36,576 bases of DNA from contig JALFRA010000010.1 in assembly GCA_022785125.1 (NCBI GenBank), positions 1 through 36,576 on the forward strand, in the 5' to 3' direction. This document shows positions 1 to 7,837 of this stretch, piece after piece. A model generated the notes under the pieces. It did no database searches and was not told the DNA's origin. It saw only the letters and a program-made list of their open reading frames with translations. The translations under genes and the position numbers were made by a program. Source of the stretch: Clostridiales bacterium (lineage in GTDB: Bacteria; Bacillota; Clostridia; Oscillospirales; Oscillospiraceae). Position 1 is the stretch's first letter; each line of letters starts with the position of its first letter.

Positions 1-417
1 ACCATGCTGTGGCGGCTGGAGGGTCAGCCCAAGGCTGAGGCCACCCTGGCTTTCACCGACGTGGAACAGGGCGTGTGGTACACCGACGCTGTGAACTGGG
101 CCGCCTCCAAGGGCATCGTCAAGGGCTACAGCGACACCGTGTTCGCTCCCAACGACACCGTGACCCGGGAGCAGCTGGCCACCATCCTGTGCCGCTATGC
201 CGAGTACAAGGAGTATGACGTATCCGCCAAGGGCGACCTGACTGCCTTTGCCGATGGCGGAAAGACCTCTCCCTGGGCTGTGGACGCCATGACATGGGCG
301 GTAGGCTCCAAGCTGCTGTCCGGCAAGGGCGGCGGCGTGCTGGATCCCACCGGTACCGCCACCCGGGCGGAAGTGGCGCAGATCTTCATGAATTTTGCCC
401 AGAACCTGAAGAAGTAA
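1..417 (+). CDS. SLH-domain protein, C-terminal part (5' end outside window)
   Basis: The reading frame is open from base 1, so this is the 3' end of a larger gene. It ends at TAA 415-417. Two S-layer-homology modules are visible: one from about FTDVEQGVWYTDAVNWA through TREQLATILCRYA, the other from FADGGKTSPWAVDAMTWAV through TRAEVAQIFMNFAQ. SLH modules bind pyruvylated secondary cell-wall polymer and anchor surface proteins of Gram-positive bacteria, usually as a C-terminal triplet. The protein therefore probably ends in its anchor, with the functional domain lying outside the window. Its substrate or role cannot be judged from this part. A GC-rich terminator follows directly. Confidence 0.85.
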   Translation, partial: TMLWRLEGQPKAEATLAFTDVEQGVWYTDAVNWAASKGIVKGYSDTVFAPNDTVTREQLATILCRYAEYKEYDVSAKGDLTAFADGGKTSPWAVDAMTWAVGSKLLSGKGGGVLDPTGTATRAEVAQIFMNFAQNLKK

Positions 418-432
418 CGATCCATGCCGACA

Positions 433-467
433 GGGGCGCGCAGCCAAAGCCGCGCGCCCCGGTTTTG
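433..467 (+). terminator. Intrinsic terminator after SLH gene
   Basis: A perfect 9-bp GC stem (433-441 pairing with 452-460) is followed by a short T run (GGTTTTG). It lies 15 bases past the SLH stop codon and ends that transcript. Confidence 0.75.
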
Positions 468-611
468 TCAGGAGGAGAAAAAAGTGCAAAAATGGATCAT
501 TTTTGGCCTCCATGGATTGGAAAGAAAAAATCCGCATAGAAAATCGGACTGAGGCAAAGCTATGCTCGGATCACCGATCCAACAAAACGATTGCAAAGGA
601 GATGCAACATC

Positions 612-818
612 ATGTCCAACAGCAACAGCAATCAGCCCGTGGTTTCCAGCGCTCGTGAGGCCCTGAACAAGTTCAAGATGGAGGCCGCCGCCGAGGTGGG
701 CGTCAACCTGAAGCAGGGCTACAACGGCGATCTGACCAGCCGTGAGGCCGGTTCCGTGGGCGGCCAGATGGTCAAGAAGATGATCCAGGCCTACGAGAAC
801 GGTATGTCCGGTAAGTAA
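612..818 (+). CDS. Alpha/beta-type small acid-soluble spore protein
   Basis: A 68-aa protein that coats and protects DNA in dormant spores and is degraded by the GPR protease at germination. The family core is clear: a first helix (SAREALNKFKMEAAAEVGV), the conserved turn NLKQGYNGDLTSREAGSVGG, then the second helix ending KKMIQ. Asparagine and serine at the N-terminus and the length match the family. ATG 612 is chosen over the in-frame ATG at 591 because AAAGGAG (595-601) sits 10 bases upstream and the extra residues MQRRCNI are not family-like. Expression would be in the forespore under sigma-G; I could not identify a convincing sigma-G promoter in the roughly 140 bases upstream. The gene is monocistronic, with a terminator behind it. 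Confidence 0.93.
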   Translation: MSNSNSNQPVVSSAREALNKFKMEAAAEVGVNLKQGYNGDLTSREAGSVGGQMVKKMIQAYENGMSGK

Positions 819-853
819 AACACCAGCAACAGAGATCCGCTCTGAACCATGTG

Positions 854-891
854 GAAGAGCCGCCGGTCAACCGACCGGCGGCTCTTCTGCG
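854..891. terminator. Bidirectional terminator between SASP gene and convergent gene
   Basis: A perfect 15-bp stem (854-868 with 873-887) and a 4-base loop lie between the converging SASP gene and the minus-strand gene. The minus gene's TGA (867-869) lies inside the stem. Only a modest T-rich tail (TTCTGCGTTTT) follows on the plus strand. Confidence 0.7.
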
Positions 892-1322
892 TTTTCATCG
901 GCCAGAGCCCGCCACTGGTCCGGGGCTTCCTCCGGACTCAACAGGCAGGCATTTGCCAGACAGCGGTACCGGCCCCCCCGGAAGGACACCACGTCCCCGA
1001 CGGCGTAGCCGTCCCGGTCGCCTGCCGGACGGCTCCACAGGGGGATACCCGCCCCATCCAGCCCAATGGGGTCGTAGAACTCCGGGATGTGCTCCGGAAG
1101 AAGTTGGGCGCTGGCGCGGTGGTCCAGGGTCACCTGGTAGAGTTGGGGGTCCCCCACGGCATTGAAGCCCCGGCGGACATAGTCCCCTGTCTGATACACC
1201 GTACCGGGTGTAAATTCCGGATAGACCCAGGCCACCTCCATGGCCCGGACGGGTTCCAGCTGGGCGGCAAAGAGCTGGAGCAGATGGTAAAATTGCTGTG
1301 TCTGTCCATCCATATCCCACAT
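867..1322 (-). CDS. Hypothetical protein with two carbohydrate-binding-like (CBM5/12-type) modules
   Basis: A 151-aa protein with no signal peptide or membrane segment. Start at ATG 1322-1320 is supported by AAAAGGGAGGG a few bases upstream; longer versions would read through a terminator hairpin. Residues about 30-85 (VYQTGDYVRRGFNAVGDPQLYQV) and about 105-140 (YAVGDVVSFRGGRYRCLAN, then APDQWRAL) each resemble the small Trp/Tyr-rich fold of family 5/12 carbohydrate-binding modules, which is common in phage tail-associated and chitinase proteins. No catalytic domain and no neighbouring phage genes are visible. It may be a domesticated phage-structural fragment. The module assignment is pattern-based and should be treated as provisional. 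Confidence 0.55.
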   Translation of the reverse strand: MWDMDGQTQQFYHLLQLFAAQLEPVRAMEVAWVYPEFTPGTVYQTGDYVRRGFNAVGDPQLYQVTLDHRASAQLLPEHIPEFYDPIGLDGAGIPLWSRPAGDRDGYAVGDVVSFRGGRYRCLANACLLSPEEAPDQWRALADENAEEPPVG

Positions 1323-1390
1323 ACGGATTCCCTCCCTTTTGCCTATGGTGAAACAGGGGCTTTTGTTGCACGTTTGCGTACACCCAACAC

Positions 1391-1434
1391 AAAAAAACAA
1401 GGAGACCCGCCGTTTGGCGGGTCTCCTTGTTTTG
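1391..1434. terminator. Strong bidirectional hairpin without an obvious upstream gene
   Basis: A perfect 14-bp stem (1398-1411 with 1416-1429), loop GTTT, has TTTTG on the plus side and seven T on the minus side. It lies between the start of the minus gene at 1322 and the eut operon. The better U-tract belongs to a minus-strand transcript, yet no minus-strand gene is seen upstream of it. Confidence 0.65.
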
Positions 1435-1584
1435 AACAGAGAGGTAAGAGAGAGAGGAGAATGGTTTGTCATTTGTACCTGACGCTGTTATCATATCCGT
1501 TTTTCGCCAAGGGATGGTGAACAGGCTGTGAACAGATTCTAAAGGAATGATGAAGCTTTTCTTTCCAATTCTTTGGGCGGCTTT

Positions 1585-1593
1585 TGGTATATT
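1585..1593 (+). promoter_or_regulatory. Putative eut operon promoter (extended -10)
   Basis: TGGTATATT forms an extended -10 about 54 bases before eutG, the first gene of the operon. No good -35 is present at the right distance, as expected for an activator-dependent or extended -10 promoter. I see no ANTAR-type twin hairpins or cobalamin riboswitch here, although those regulate eut in Enterococcus and Listeria. Confidence 0.35.
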
Positions 1594-1646
1594 CCTGTCC
1601 GCCTCCGCCATACTAAAGCCATCAAGGAAGAAACAGGGGAGCGCTC

Positions 1647-2732
1647 ATGGAAACATTCAAGCTGAAAACCGCCGTCTCCTTTGGAACGGATGCCCTGGCC
1701 GCCCTGGAGGAGCTGGCCGGCGGGCGGGTGATGGTGGTCACCGACGACTTTTTGGCCAAGTCCGGCCTGCTGGACAAAGTGAAAGCCCGTCTGCCCGGCT
1801 GCACCGTGGAGACCTTTACCGGCGTGATACCCGACCCGCCGCTGGAGGTAGTGGCCAGGGGAGCCAGAGCCCTGGCCGACTTCAGGCCCCAGGCGGTGGT
1901 GGCCTTTGGGGGCGGCTCCGCTCTGGACTGCGCCAAGGCCATGGTGGAGTACGGCAAAAAGCTTGGGGCCGCCGGGGAGATTGCCTTCTGGGCGGTGCCC
2001 ACCACCGCCGGGACCGGCTCGGAGGTCACCTCCTTCGCCGTGCTCACCGACCGCCAGAAGGGAGTAAAGTACCCCCTGGTGGACGACGCTCTGCTGCCCC
2101 ACCGGGCGGTGCTGGACCCGGTCTTTCTGGCGGGGGTGCCCGCCAAGGTGACGGCCGACACCGGCATGGACGTGCTCACCCACGCCGCCGAGGCCTATGT
2201 GGCCGCCGGGGCCAACGTGTACACCGACGCCCTGGCGGAGAAGGCCTTTGCCCTGGCCTGGAAAAACCTGCCCGCCGCCTTTCATGGGGATCAGGAGGCC
2301 AAAGGGCATATGCTGCTCTCTTCCAACCTGGCGGGCATGGCCTTCAACACCGCCGGGCTGGGTCTGAGTCACAGCCTGGCCCACGCTCTGGGGGGGCGGT
2401 TCCACATCCCCCACGGGCGGCTCAACGCCATGCTGCTGCCCCATGTGATCCGCTTCAACGCCGCCGACCGTCCTACGGCGGAGCGGTACGCCGCCCTGGC
2501 CAGGGCCTGCGGCCTCACCCCCACCGCCAGAGGGCTGGCCTTTGCCATGGAGCGGCTGCGGGGACGGCTGGAGCAGCCGGGCCGCCTGTCGGAGTGCGGG
2601 GTGGACCCCAAAGAGGTGAAGGCCAAGGGGGACGAGATCGCCGCCGCCGCCCTGGCCGACCTGTGCGCCCCCTCCAATCCCCGGAGCGTCACCCCCCAGG
2701 ACATTAAGGCCATTCTGCGGGAGCTGGCGTAA
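1647..2732 (+). CDS. eutG: Iron-containing alcohol dehydrogenase, ethanolamine-utilisation type
   Basis: A 361-aa group III (iron-activated) alcohol dehydrogenase. It probably reduces acetaldehyde to ethanol inside the microcompartment, regenerating NAD+ for the aldehyde dehydrogenase. Visible motifs are the nucleotide-binding GGGSALDCAKAM (about residues 90-101), TTAGTGSEVTSFAV, and the metal-ligand regions DTGMDVLTHAAEA and HALGGRFHIPHGR. The short length matches the EutG/PduQ group. GGGGAG precedes the ATG. This is the first gene of the operon; its TAA overlaps an ATG (TAATG, 2730-2734) that once began eutA. PduQ (propanol dehydrogenase) is the main alternative name, but the eut context decides. 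Confidence 0.88.
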   Translation: METFKLKTAVSFGTDALAALEELAGGRVMVVTDDFLAKSGLLDKVKARLPGCTVETFTGVIPDPPLEVVARGARALADFRPQAVVAFGGGSALDCAKAMVEYGKKLGAAGEIAFWAVPTTAGTGSEVTSFAVLTDRQKGVKYPLVDDALLPHRAVLDPVFLAGVPAKVTADTGMDVLTHAAEAYVAAGANVYTDALAEKAFALAWKNLPAAFHGDQEAKGHMLLSSNLAGMAFNTAGLGLSHSLAHALGGRFHIPHGRLNAMLLPHVIRFNAADRPTAERYAALARACGLTPTARGLAFAMERLRGRLEQPGRLSECGVDPKEVKAKGDEIAAAALADLCAPSNPRSVTPQDIKAILRELA

Positions 2733-2776
2733 TGGGGGAGCAGCTGCTGTCGGTGGGTATCGACATCGGAACCTCG
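2732..2776 (+). pseudogene. eutA: Remnant of a eutA 5' end (first 15 codons)
   Basis: The 15 codons starting at the ATG overlapping the eutG stop read MGEQLLSVGIDIGTS, against MSETLLSVGIDIGTS at the start of the intact eutA at 2931. Eleven consecutive residues are identical, yet most of those codons differ at the third base (for example TCG/TCA, GTG/GTA, GAC/GAT). The copy is cut off by a palindromic repeat at 2780. Translation would run on to 2938 through repeat sequence, giving a 68-aa product with no family features. Synonymous divergence points to a remnant of a different eutA allele rather than a fresh duplication. Confidence 0.75.
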
Positions 2777-2779
2777 TTT

Positions 2780-2912
2780 CCCCAGACAGGCCAGCCTGTC
2801 CGGGGACCCCATATGGATTTTGCATCCTCGGCGGAAGTGAATTCCGCCTGCGGAAAATCTGCGCTGCGCTTCGATTTTACGGGCTTACGCCCGCCCCGCT
2901 TTGCGGGGCCCC
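2780..2912 (-). repeat. Palindromic intergenic repeat, family R1 copy 1 (reverse orientation)
   Basis: Read on the minus strand it has the same module order as copies at 7016-7163 and 11347-11473. The order is a GC hairpin, a second hairpin, a stem with a GAATTCACTTC core (GGCGGAATTCACTTCCGCC here), the linker GCAAAATCC, then a terminal palindrome (CCCCAGACAGG with CCTGTCCGGGG). It separates the eutA remnant from the intact eutA. Confidence 0.8.
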
Positions 2913-2930
2913 GGTGGTGGAGGTGCCGAT

Positions 2931-4349
2931 ATGAGTGAAACACTGCTGTCAGTAGGGATTGATATCGGCACCTCCACCACCCAGCTGATCCTGTCCCGGC
3001 TGACCCTGGAGAACCGGGCCACCCCCTTTACGGTGCCCCGGGTGTCCATTGCCGGGCGGGAGGTGCTCTACCGCTCCGCCATCCACTTCACCCCTCTGCT
3101 GTCCGATACCGTCATCGATGCCGCCGGGGTGCGGACCATTGTGGAGGAGGAGTACCGCAAGTCGGGCTTTGACAAATCCCAGGTGGACACCGGGGCGGTC
3201 ATCATCACCGGGGAGACCGCCCGGAAGGAGAACGCCCAGGAGGTGCTCTCCGCCCTGTCGGAGTTCGCCGGGGATTTCGTGGTGGCCACCGCCGGGCCGG
3301 ATCTGGAATCCATCCTGGCCGCCCGGGGAGCGGGTGCGGACGAATACGCAAAGAAACATCACACAACCGTATTACACTTTGATATCGGCGGCGGCACCGC
3401 TAACCTGGCTCTCTATCAAAATGGGGAGCTGGTGCGTACCGGCTGCCTGGACGTAGGCGGGCGGCTCATCAAGCTGGACAGAGACGGACGGGTCACCTAT
3501 GTGTCGCCGGTACTGGAACGCGGGGCGATGTGGGCATCGCCCCCTACGGCAGGAGAAAGGGTCACACCCCAGCGACTAGAGCCTGTAATCCAAATTATGG
3601 TGGAGGCCCTGGAGCAGGCGGCGGGCCTGCGGCCCGGCCGGGACAAGCTGGACGCCTTTCTCACGGAAGGCACCCGCTGGACGGTGGAGGAGGTACCGGT
3701 GGTGTCCTTCTCCGGCGGGGTGGCCGACTGCGTCTATGAGCCGCCAGCGGACTGGCTGGCCTTTGGAGATATAGGCGTGCTGCTGGGCAGGGCCATCGCA
3801 GCCTCCCCCGCCTTTCAGAAGGCGGGCCGCTTCCGGGGAGCGGAGACCATCCGGGCCACGGTGGTGGGGGCGGGAAGCCACGCCACCGATTTGTCCGGCT
3901 CCACCATCTTCTACCGGGATATTTCTTTCCCCCTGAAAAACATCCCCATCCTCAAATTGGCTGCTGGGGAGGAAGGGGGACCGCCGGAGGAACTGGCAAG
4001 GCGTATTCAGGAGAAGCTGAGCTGGTATCAGGACCAGGGAGGGCTGGTGCAGCTGGCCCTGGCTCTGCGGGGAGAGAAAAACCCCTCCTACAGCCACATT
4101 CAGGAACTGGCCCGGGGAGTGGCGGAGGGCCTGGCCCCCCTGGTGCAGGCGGGCTTTGTCCCCATTGTGGCGGTGGAGGCCGACCAGGCCAAGGTGCTGG
4201 GGCAGGCCATGGCCGCTCTGCTGTCCAGCCCCCTGCTCTGCCTGGACGGAGTGGAGATGGACAACGGGGACTATATCGACATCGGCGCCCCGGTGGCCGG
4301 GGGCGCGGTATTACCCATCGTTATCAAGACGCTTGTATTTCACAAATAG
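2931..4349 (+). CDS. eutA: Ethanolamine ammonia-lyase reactivating factor
   Basis: A 472-aa ATPase of the actin/Hsp70 fold. It releases inactivated cobalamin from EutBC so that fresh adenosylcobalamin can bind. The N-terminal phosphate-binding strand LLSVGIDIGTSTTQLILS (residues 4-21) and a second one, LHFDIGGGTANLALY (about 144-158), are typical; VISFSGGVADCVYEP-like and DYIDIGAPVAGGAVLPIV segments match the C-terminal half. Start at ATG 2931 is supported by GGAGGTG at 2919-2925; an in-frame upstream ATG at 2901 lies in repeat sequence. It encodes the reactivase for the lyase made by the next two genes. A 325-base gap with palindromes separates it from eutB. Confidence 0.93.
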   Translation: MSETLLSVGIDIGTSTTQLILSRLTLENRATPFTVPRVSIAGREVLYRSAIHFTPLLSDTVIDAAGVRTIVEEEYRKSGFDKSQVDTGAVIITGETARKENAQEVLSALSEFAGDFVVATAGPDLESILAARGAGADEYAKKHHTTVLHFDIGGGTANLALYQNGELVRTGCLDVGGRLIKLDRDGRVTYVSPVLERGAMWASPPTAGERVTPQRLEPVIQIMVEALEQAAGLRPGRDKLDAFLTEGTRWTVEEVPVVSFSGGVADCVYEPPADWLAFGDIGVLLGRAIAASPAFQKAGRFRGAETIRATVVGAGSHATDLSGSTIFYRDISFPLKNIPILKLAAGEEGGPPEELARRIQEKLSWYQDQGGLVQLALALRGEKNPSYSHIQELARGVAEGLAPLVQAGFVPIVAVEADQAKVLGQAMAALLSSPLLCLDGVEMDNGDYIDIGAPVAGGAVLPIVIKTLVFHK

Positions 4350-4674
4350 ATATCGGGCGCACCATGTGCATCCCTGTGCAGAATGGAAAACGCTTCTTGT
4401 ACGGGGATAAGCCCTCGGCGGAGTTTACCCGCAAGGGGTACGCCGCATCCGTAAGGCAGCAAAGCTGCCAACGGCTGCGCGGTCGCCGCCCGCAGGCGGC
4501 GAAATAAAGTCAAAATCCGTTTTTTCTGAGGACATGAGCCTCAGAAAAAACACTTCTCAGACCGCAAGTGTGGGATCTGGCCGCCTGAGGCGGACAGATC
4601 ATGCGCGCGGCGGGCTGCATCTCCTCTCAAAAATGCTTGCATTTTTGAGAAGTGCGACGTAAAGGAGCGATCAC
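4350..4674 (+). other. Palindrome-rich intergenic region between eutA and eutB
   Basis: There is no convincing gene in these 325 bases. A possible 47-codon frame from 4364 to 4507 has no good ribosome binding site and runs into repeat sequence. The region holds R1-like copy 4 (4455-4550), a 27-base palindrome (4574-4600, GATCTG...CAGATC) and a hairpin with a perfect 12-bp stem just before the eutB ribosome binding site (4625-4636 with 4639-4650). AAAGGAG for eutB follows at 4661-4667. Confidence 0.7.
4455..4550 (+). repeat. R1-like palindromic repeat, copy 4 (divergent subtype)
   Basis: Modules are GGCAGCAAAGCTGCC, then CGCCGCCCGCAGGCGGCG, linker AAGTCAAAATCCG, then a terminal palindrome with 12-bp arms (4520-4531 with 4539-4550). 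The order matches R1 copies 1-3, with a different terminal palindrome. The terminal part closely matches a degenerate reverse copy at 15413-15488. Confidence 0.6.
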
Positions 4675-6039
4675 ATGATACTCAAGACCAAGCTGCTGGG
4701 GCATGTCTATGAATTCAAGTCAGTCAAGGACGCCCTGGCCAAAGCCAATGAAGAGAAGTCGGGAGACCGGCTGGCGGGCATTGCCGCCGAGAACGCCGAG
4801 GAGCGGGTGGCGGCCAAGGTGGTTGTGGCCAACCTGACTCTGGCCGATCTGCGCAACCACCCCGCCGTCCCCTATGAGGAGGACGAGGTCACCCGCATCA
4901 TTCAGGACGACGTGAACGAGAAGATCTATGACCAGATCAAGAACTGGACGGTGGCCGAGCTGCGGGAATGGCTGCTGGCGGAGAACCACGACGGCGACGC
5001 CATCCGGTGGGTGAGCCGGGGCCTGACGGCGGAGATGATCGCCGCCGTGGCCAAGCTGATGAGCAATATGGACCTCATTTACGCCGCCAAGAAGATCAAG
5101 GTCACCGCCCACTGCAATACCACCATCGGCCTGCCGGGCACCCTGTCCTGCCGGCTCCAGCCCAACCACCCCACCGATGATCCCGACGGCATCCTGGCCT
5201 CCCTGTTGGAGGGCCTGACCTTCGGGGCGGGTGACGCGGTGCTGGGCCTGAACCCGGTGGACGATTCGGTGGAAAGTGTGCGCCGGGTGCTGGACCGATT
5301 CCATGAGGTGCGCAACCGCTGGAACATCCCCACCCAGATCTGCGTGCTGGCCCACGTCACCACCCAGATGGAGGCGGTGCGCAAGGGCGCTCCCTGTGAC
5401 CTGATCTTCCAGTCCATCGCCGGGTCCCAGAAGGGCAACGAGGCTTTCGGCCTGGACGGCAAACTCATCGAGGAGGCCCGGCAGCTGGCTCTGAAGGAGG
5501 GTACCGCCGTGGGGCCCAACGTGATGTACTTTGAGACGGGCCAGGGCTCCGAGCTGTCCTCCGAGGCTCACCACGGGGCGGACCAGGTGGTGATGGAGGC
5601 CCGGTGCTACGGCTTTGCCAAGCGGTTCCAGCCCTACCTGGTGAACACGGTGGTGGGCTTTATTGGGCCGGAATATCTGTATAATTCCAAGCAGGTCATA
5701 CGGGCTGGATTGGAAGATCACTTCATGGGCAAGCTGACCGGCGTGCCCATGGGGTGCGACGCCTGCTACACCAACCACATGAAGGCCGACCAGAACGACA
5801 TCGAGGATCTGGCGGTGCTGCTCACCGCCGCCGGGTGCAACTACTTTATGGGCATCCCCCACGGGGACGACGTGATGCTCAACTACCAGACCACCGGCTT
5901 CCACGAGACCGCCGCCCTGCGGGAGCTGTTCGGCCTCACCGCCATTCCCCCCTTCCAGCGGTGGCTGGAGGACATGGGCTTTGTGGCCAACGGCAAGCTG
6001 ACCCCGCTGGCGGGTGACGCGTCGGTGCTGCTGGGGTAA
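4675..6039 (+). CDS. eutB: Ethanolamine ammonia-lyase, large (catalytic) subunit
   Basis: A 454-aa TIM-barrel subunit that, with EutC and adenosylcobalamin, splits ethanolamine into acetaldehyde and ammonia by a radical mechanism. Full family length. Highly conserved stretches are visible: NTTIGLPGTLSCRLQPNHP (about residues 143-161), GDAVLGLNPVDDSVE, QICVLAHVTTQMEA, the catalytic-site MYFETGQGSELSSEAHHGAD (about 283-302), and GVPMGCDACYTNHMKADQND followed by GIPHGDDVMLNYQT. ATG with AAAGGAG seven bases upstream. The signature enzyme of the pathway; it is followed by a palindromic repeat and eutC. Confidence 0.97.
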   Translation: MILKTKLLGHVYEFKSVKDALAKANEEKSGDRLAGIAAENAEERVAAKVVVANLTLADLRNHPAVPYEEDEVTRIIQDDVNEKIYDQIKNWTVAELREWLLAENHDGDAIRWVSRGLTAEMIAAVAKLMSNMDLIYAAKKIKVTAHCNTTIGLPGTLSCRLQPNHPTDDPDGILASLLEGLTFGAGDAVLGLNPVDDSVESVRRVLDRFHEVRNRWNIPTQICVLAHVTTQMEAVRKGAPCDLIFQSIAGSQKGNEAFGLDGKLIEEARQLALKEGTAVGPNVMYFETGQGSELSSEAHHGADQVVMEARCYGFAKRFQPYLVNTVVGFIGPEYLYNSKQVIRAGLEDHFMGKLTGVPMGCDACYTNHMKADQNDIEDLAVLLTAAGCNYFMGIPHGDDVMLNYQTTGFHETAALRELFGLTAIPPFQRWLEDMGFVANGKLTPLAGDASVLLG

Positions 6040-6045
6040 GGGGAT

Positions 6046-6102
6046 GGGCGCACACTGTGCGCCCCTACACCCACACTTTGTAGGGGCGCGCATTGCGCGC
6101 CC
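6046..6102 (+). repeat. Double-palindrome repeat, family R2 copy a
   Basis: Two 19-base perfect palindrome-type units, GGGCGCACACTGTGCGCCC (6046-6064) and GGGCGCGCATTGCGCGCCC (6084-6102), are joined by CTAC...GTAG. The whole therefore also forms one large inverted repeat. It occupies the eutB-eutC gap. A near-identical copy lies before eutE at 7838-7893. Confidence 0.85.
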
Positions 6103-6126
6103 GCCCGATATGATTGAGGTGACGAT

Positions 6127-6999
6127 ATGAACGAGCAAGAACTGCGCTCCATGGTGGAGCGGATGGTGCTGGAGCTGGCGGGGAAGCCTGCCGCTGTGAC
6201 CGCGACCCGGCCCGCTGCCCGGCAGGAGGATGTGAGCCAGGGCTGCCTGGAGGATATCACCCAGATCGACCTGCGGCGGCAGTACCTGGTGGACAACCCC
6301 CGCAGCGGCCAGGCCTTTCAGGATCTGAAATTAAAGACCCCCGCCCGGCTGGGTCTGGGGCGAGCGGGGGCCCGGTATCGAACCATCTCCATGCTGCGGA
6401 TGCGGGCCGACCACGCCGCCGCCCAGGACTCGGTGTTCTCCCATGTGCCCGACGAGTTCGCGGTGAACAATGGCTTTGTGCCTGTCCAGACCCTGTGCCA
6501 GACCAAGGACGAGTACCTGACCCGGCCCGACCGGGGCCGCCGGTTCGACGAGGAGAACCAGGCCATCATCAAAAAGACCTTCGGGCAGAACCCGAAGATC
6601 GCCCTGGTGGTGGGGGACGGCCTCAGCTCCGCCGCCATCGAGGCCAACGCCGTGGACTGCCTCCAGGCGGTGCGGGCGGGCCTGAAGGCCTACGGCATGG
6701 AGGGCGGCCCGGTGCTCTACGTGAAGTATTGCCGGGTGGGCGCTTCCGACCACATTGGCGACCTCACCGGGGCGGAGGTGGTGTGTATGCTGGTGGGAGA
6801 GCGGCCCGGACTGGTGACTGCTGAGTCCATGTCGGCCTACCTGACCTACAAGCCCCACATCGGCATCCCCGAGTCCAAGCGGACGGTGATCTCCAACATC
6901 CACAAGGGGGGCACCACCGCCGTGGAGGCGGGGGCCCACATTGCGGAACTCATCAAGACCATGCTGGAAAGGAAGGCGAGTGGGATTGACCTGCGTTAA
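6127..6999 (+). CDS. eutC: Ethanolamine ammonia-lyase, small subunit
   Basis: A 290-aa subunit that completes the cobalamin-binding site of the lyase. Conserved features are [16 protein letters not shown] (about residues 76-91), [30 protein letters not shown] and the cobalamin-face segment [20 protein letters not shown]. Residues 1-20 ([20 protein letters not shown]) form an amphipathic helix followed by a Pro/Ala linker, the usual shape of a microcompartment-targeting peptide. GAGGTGACG precedes the ATG. A 173-base gap containing an R1 repeat follows. Confidence 0.96.
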   Translation: MNEQELRSMVERMVLELAGKPAAVTATRPAARQEDVSQGCLEDITQIDLRRQYLVDNPRSGQAFQDLKLKTPARLGLGRAGARYRTISMLRMRADHAAAQDSVFSHVPDEFAVNNGFVPVQTLCQTKDEYLTRPDRGRRFDEENQAIIKKTFGQNPKIALVVGDGLSSAAIEANAVDCLQAVRAGLKAYGMEGGPVLYVKYCRVGASDHIGDLTGAEVVCMLVGERPGLVTAESMSAYLTYKPHIGIPESKRTVISNIHKGGTTAVEAGAHIAELIKTMLERKASGIDLR

Positions 7000-7015
7000 G
7001 GATTCCGGCCTCTAC

Positions 7016-7163
7016 GGGACCCCGCACGGCGGGGCGCGCGTCAGCGCGTACAAGCGTTTTGCCGACAGGCAAAACCTTGATGCCGGGCGAATTCACTCCG
7101 CCCGAGCAGATAAAAATGCCCTTGGGGCCCCTCAGACAGGCCCCAAGAGGCCTGTCTGAGGGG
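7016..7163 (+). repeat. Palindromic intergenic repeat, family R1 copy 2
   Basis: Hairpins in order are ACCCCGCACGGCGGGG-type GC stem, GCGCGTCAGCGCG, GTTTTGCC...GGCAAAAC and GGGCGAATTCACTCCGCCC. Then comes linker AGATAAAAATGCCC and a terminal palindrome with 13-bp arms (7128-7140 with 7151-7163). It fills the eutC-eutL gap and could attenuate transcription or stabilise upstream mRNA. Confidence 0.85.
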
Positions 7164-7172
7164 AGTGAGGAT

Positions 7173-7826
7173 ATGACAGGCGATCTGATCCCGGCCAAGG
7201 TGCTCTCCACCCGCACCATTGCCAACGTCAGCGAGACCCTGGCCAAGAAGCTGGGCCTGCCCAGACAGTACCGTTCCATCGGCCTCATCACCGCTGACAG
7301 CGACGATATGACCTACTGCGCCCTGGACGAGGCAACCAAGGCGGCGGCGGTGGAGGTGGTGTACGGCAAGTCCCTGTACGCCGGGGCGGCTAATGCCTCC
7401 ACCGCTCTGGCCGGCGAGGTCATCGGCATTCTGGCCGGGCCCAACCCGGCGGAGGTCCAGTCCGGCCTGCGGGCCTGCGTGGACTTCATGAACAGCGGGG
7501 CGGGGTTCCGCTCCGCCAATCAGGATGACTCGGTCATCTACTTTGCCCACACCGTCTCCCGCACCGGGACCTACCTGTCCAAGGTGGCGGGGGTACGGGA
7601 GGGGGAGGCCCTGGCCTACCTCATCGCCCCGCCTCTGGAGGCCATGGTGGGACTGGATGAGGCCATGAAGGCCTCCGACGTGGAGCTGGTGGCCCTCTTT
7701 GAGCCCCCCAGCGAGACCAACTTCGGCGGCGGCCTGCTTACCGGCACCCAGAGTGCCTGCGACGCGGCGGCGGCCGCCTTTGCCGAGGCGGTGAAGGCGG
7801 TGGCCGCCCGGCCTATGGAAATTTGA
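7173..7826 (+). CDS. eutL: Microcompartment shell protein, tandem-BMC trimer
   Basis: A 217-aa protein with two circularly permuted BMC domains. It forms a pseudohexameric trimer tile with a gated central pore in the Eut shell. The N-terminal MTGDLIPAKVLSTRTIANVS, GLITADSDDMTYCALDEATKAA and the second-domain start YFAHTVSRTGTYLS are typical of EutL, and length matches the family. Start at ATG 7173 follows GGGAGTGAGG; the in-frame ATG at 7059 lies inside the R1 repeat and is rejected. The stop is 12 bases before R2 copy b. Confidence 0.95.
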   Translation: MTGDLIPAKVLSTRTIANVSETLAKKLGLPRQYRSIGLITADSDDMTYCALDEATKAAAVEVVYGKSLYAGAANASTALAGEVIGILAGPNPAEVQSGLRACVDFMNSGAGFRSANQDDSVIYFAHTVSRTGTYLSKVAGVREGEALAYLIAPPLEAMVGLDEAMKASDVELVALFEPPSETNFGGGLLTGTQSACDAAAAAFAEAVKAVAARPMEI

Positions 7827-7837
7827 CTGGGAGGGGC

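Noticed and set aside
1539-2825. Long minus-strand frame opposite eutG
   Set aside because: Gly/His/Gln-rich antisense product with no motif; it runs through the eutA remnant and repeat.
2732-2938. A 68-aa gene between eutG and eutA
   Set aside because: Only its first 15 codons resemble anything (eutA); the rest is repeat sequence. Listed as a remnant instead.
4720-6138. Long minus-strand frame opposite eutB
   Set aside because: Antisense shadow of a GC-rich gene; translation is His/Gly/Val-rich with no domain, while eutB is unmistakable.
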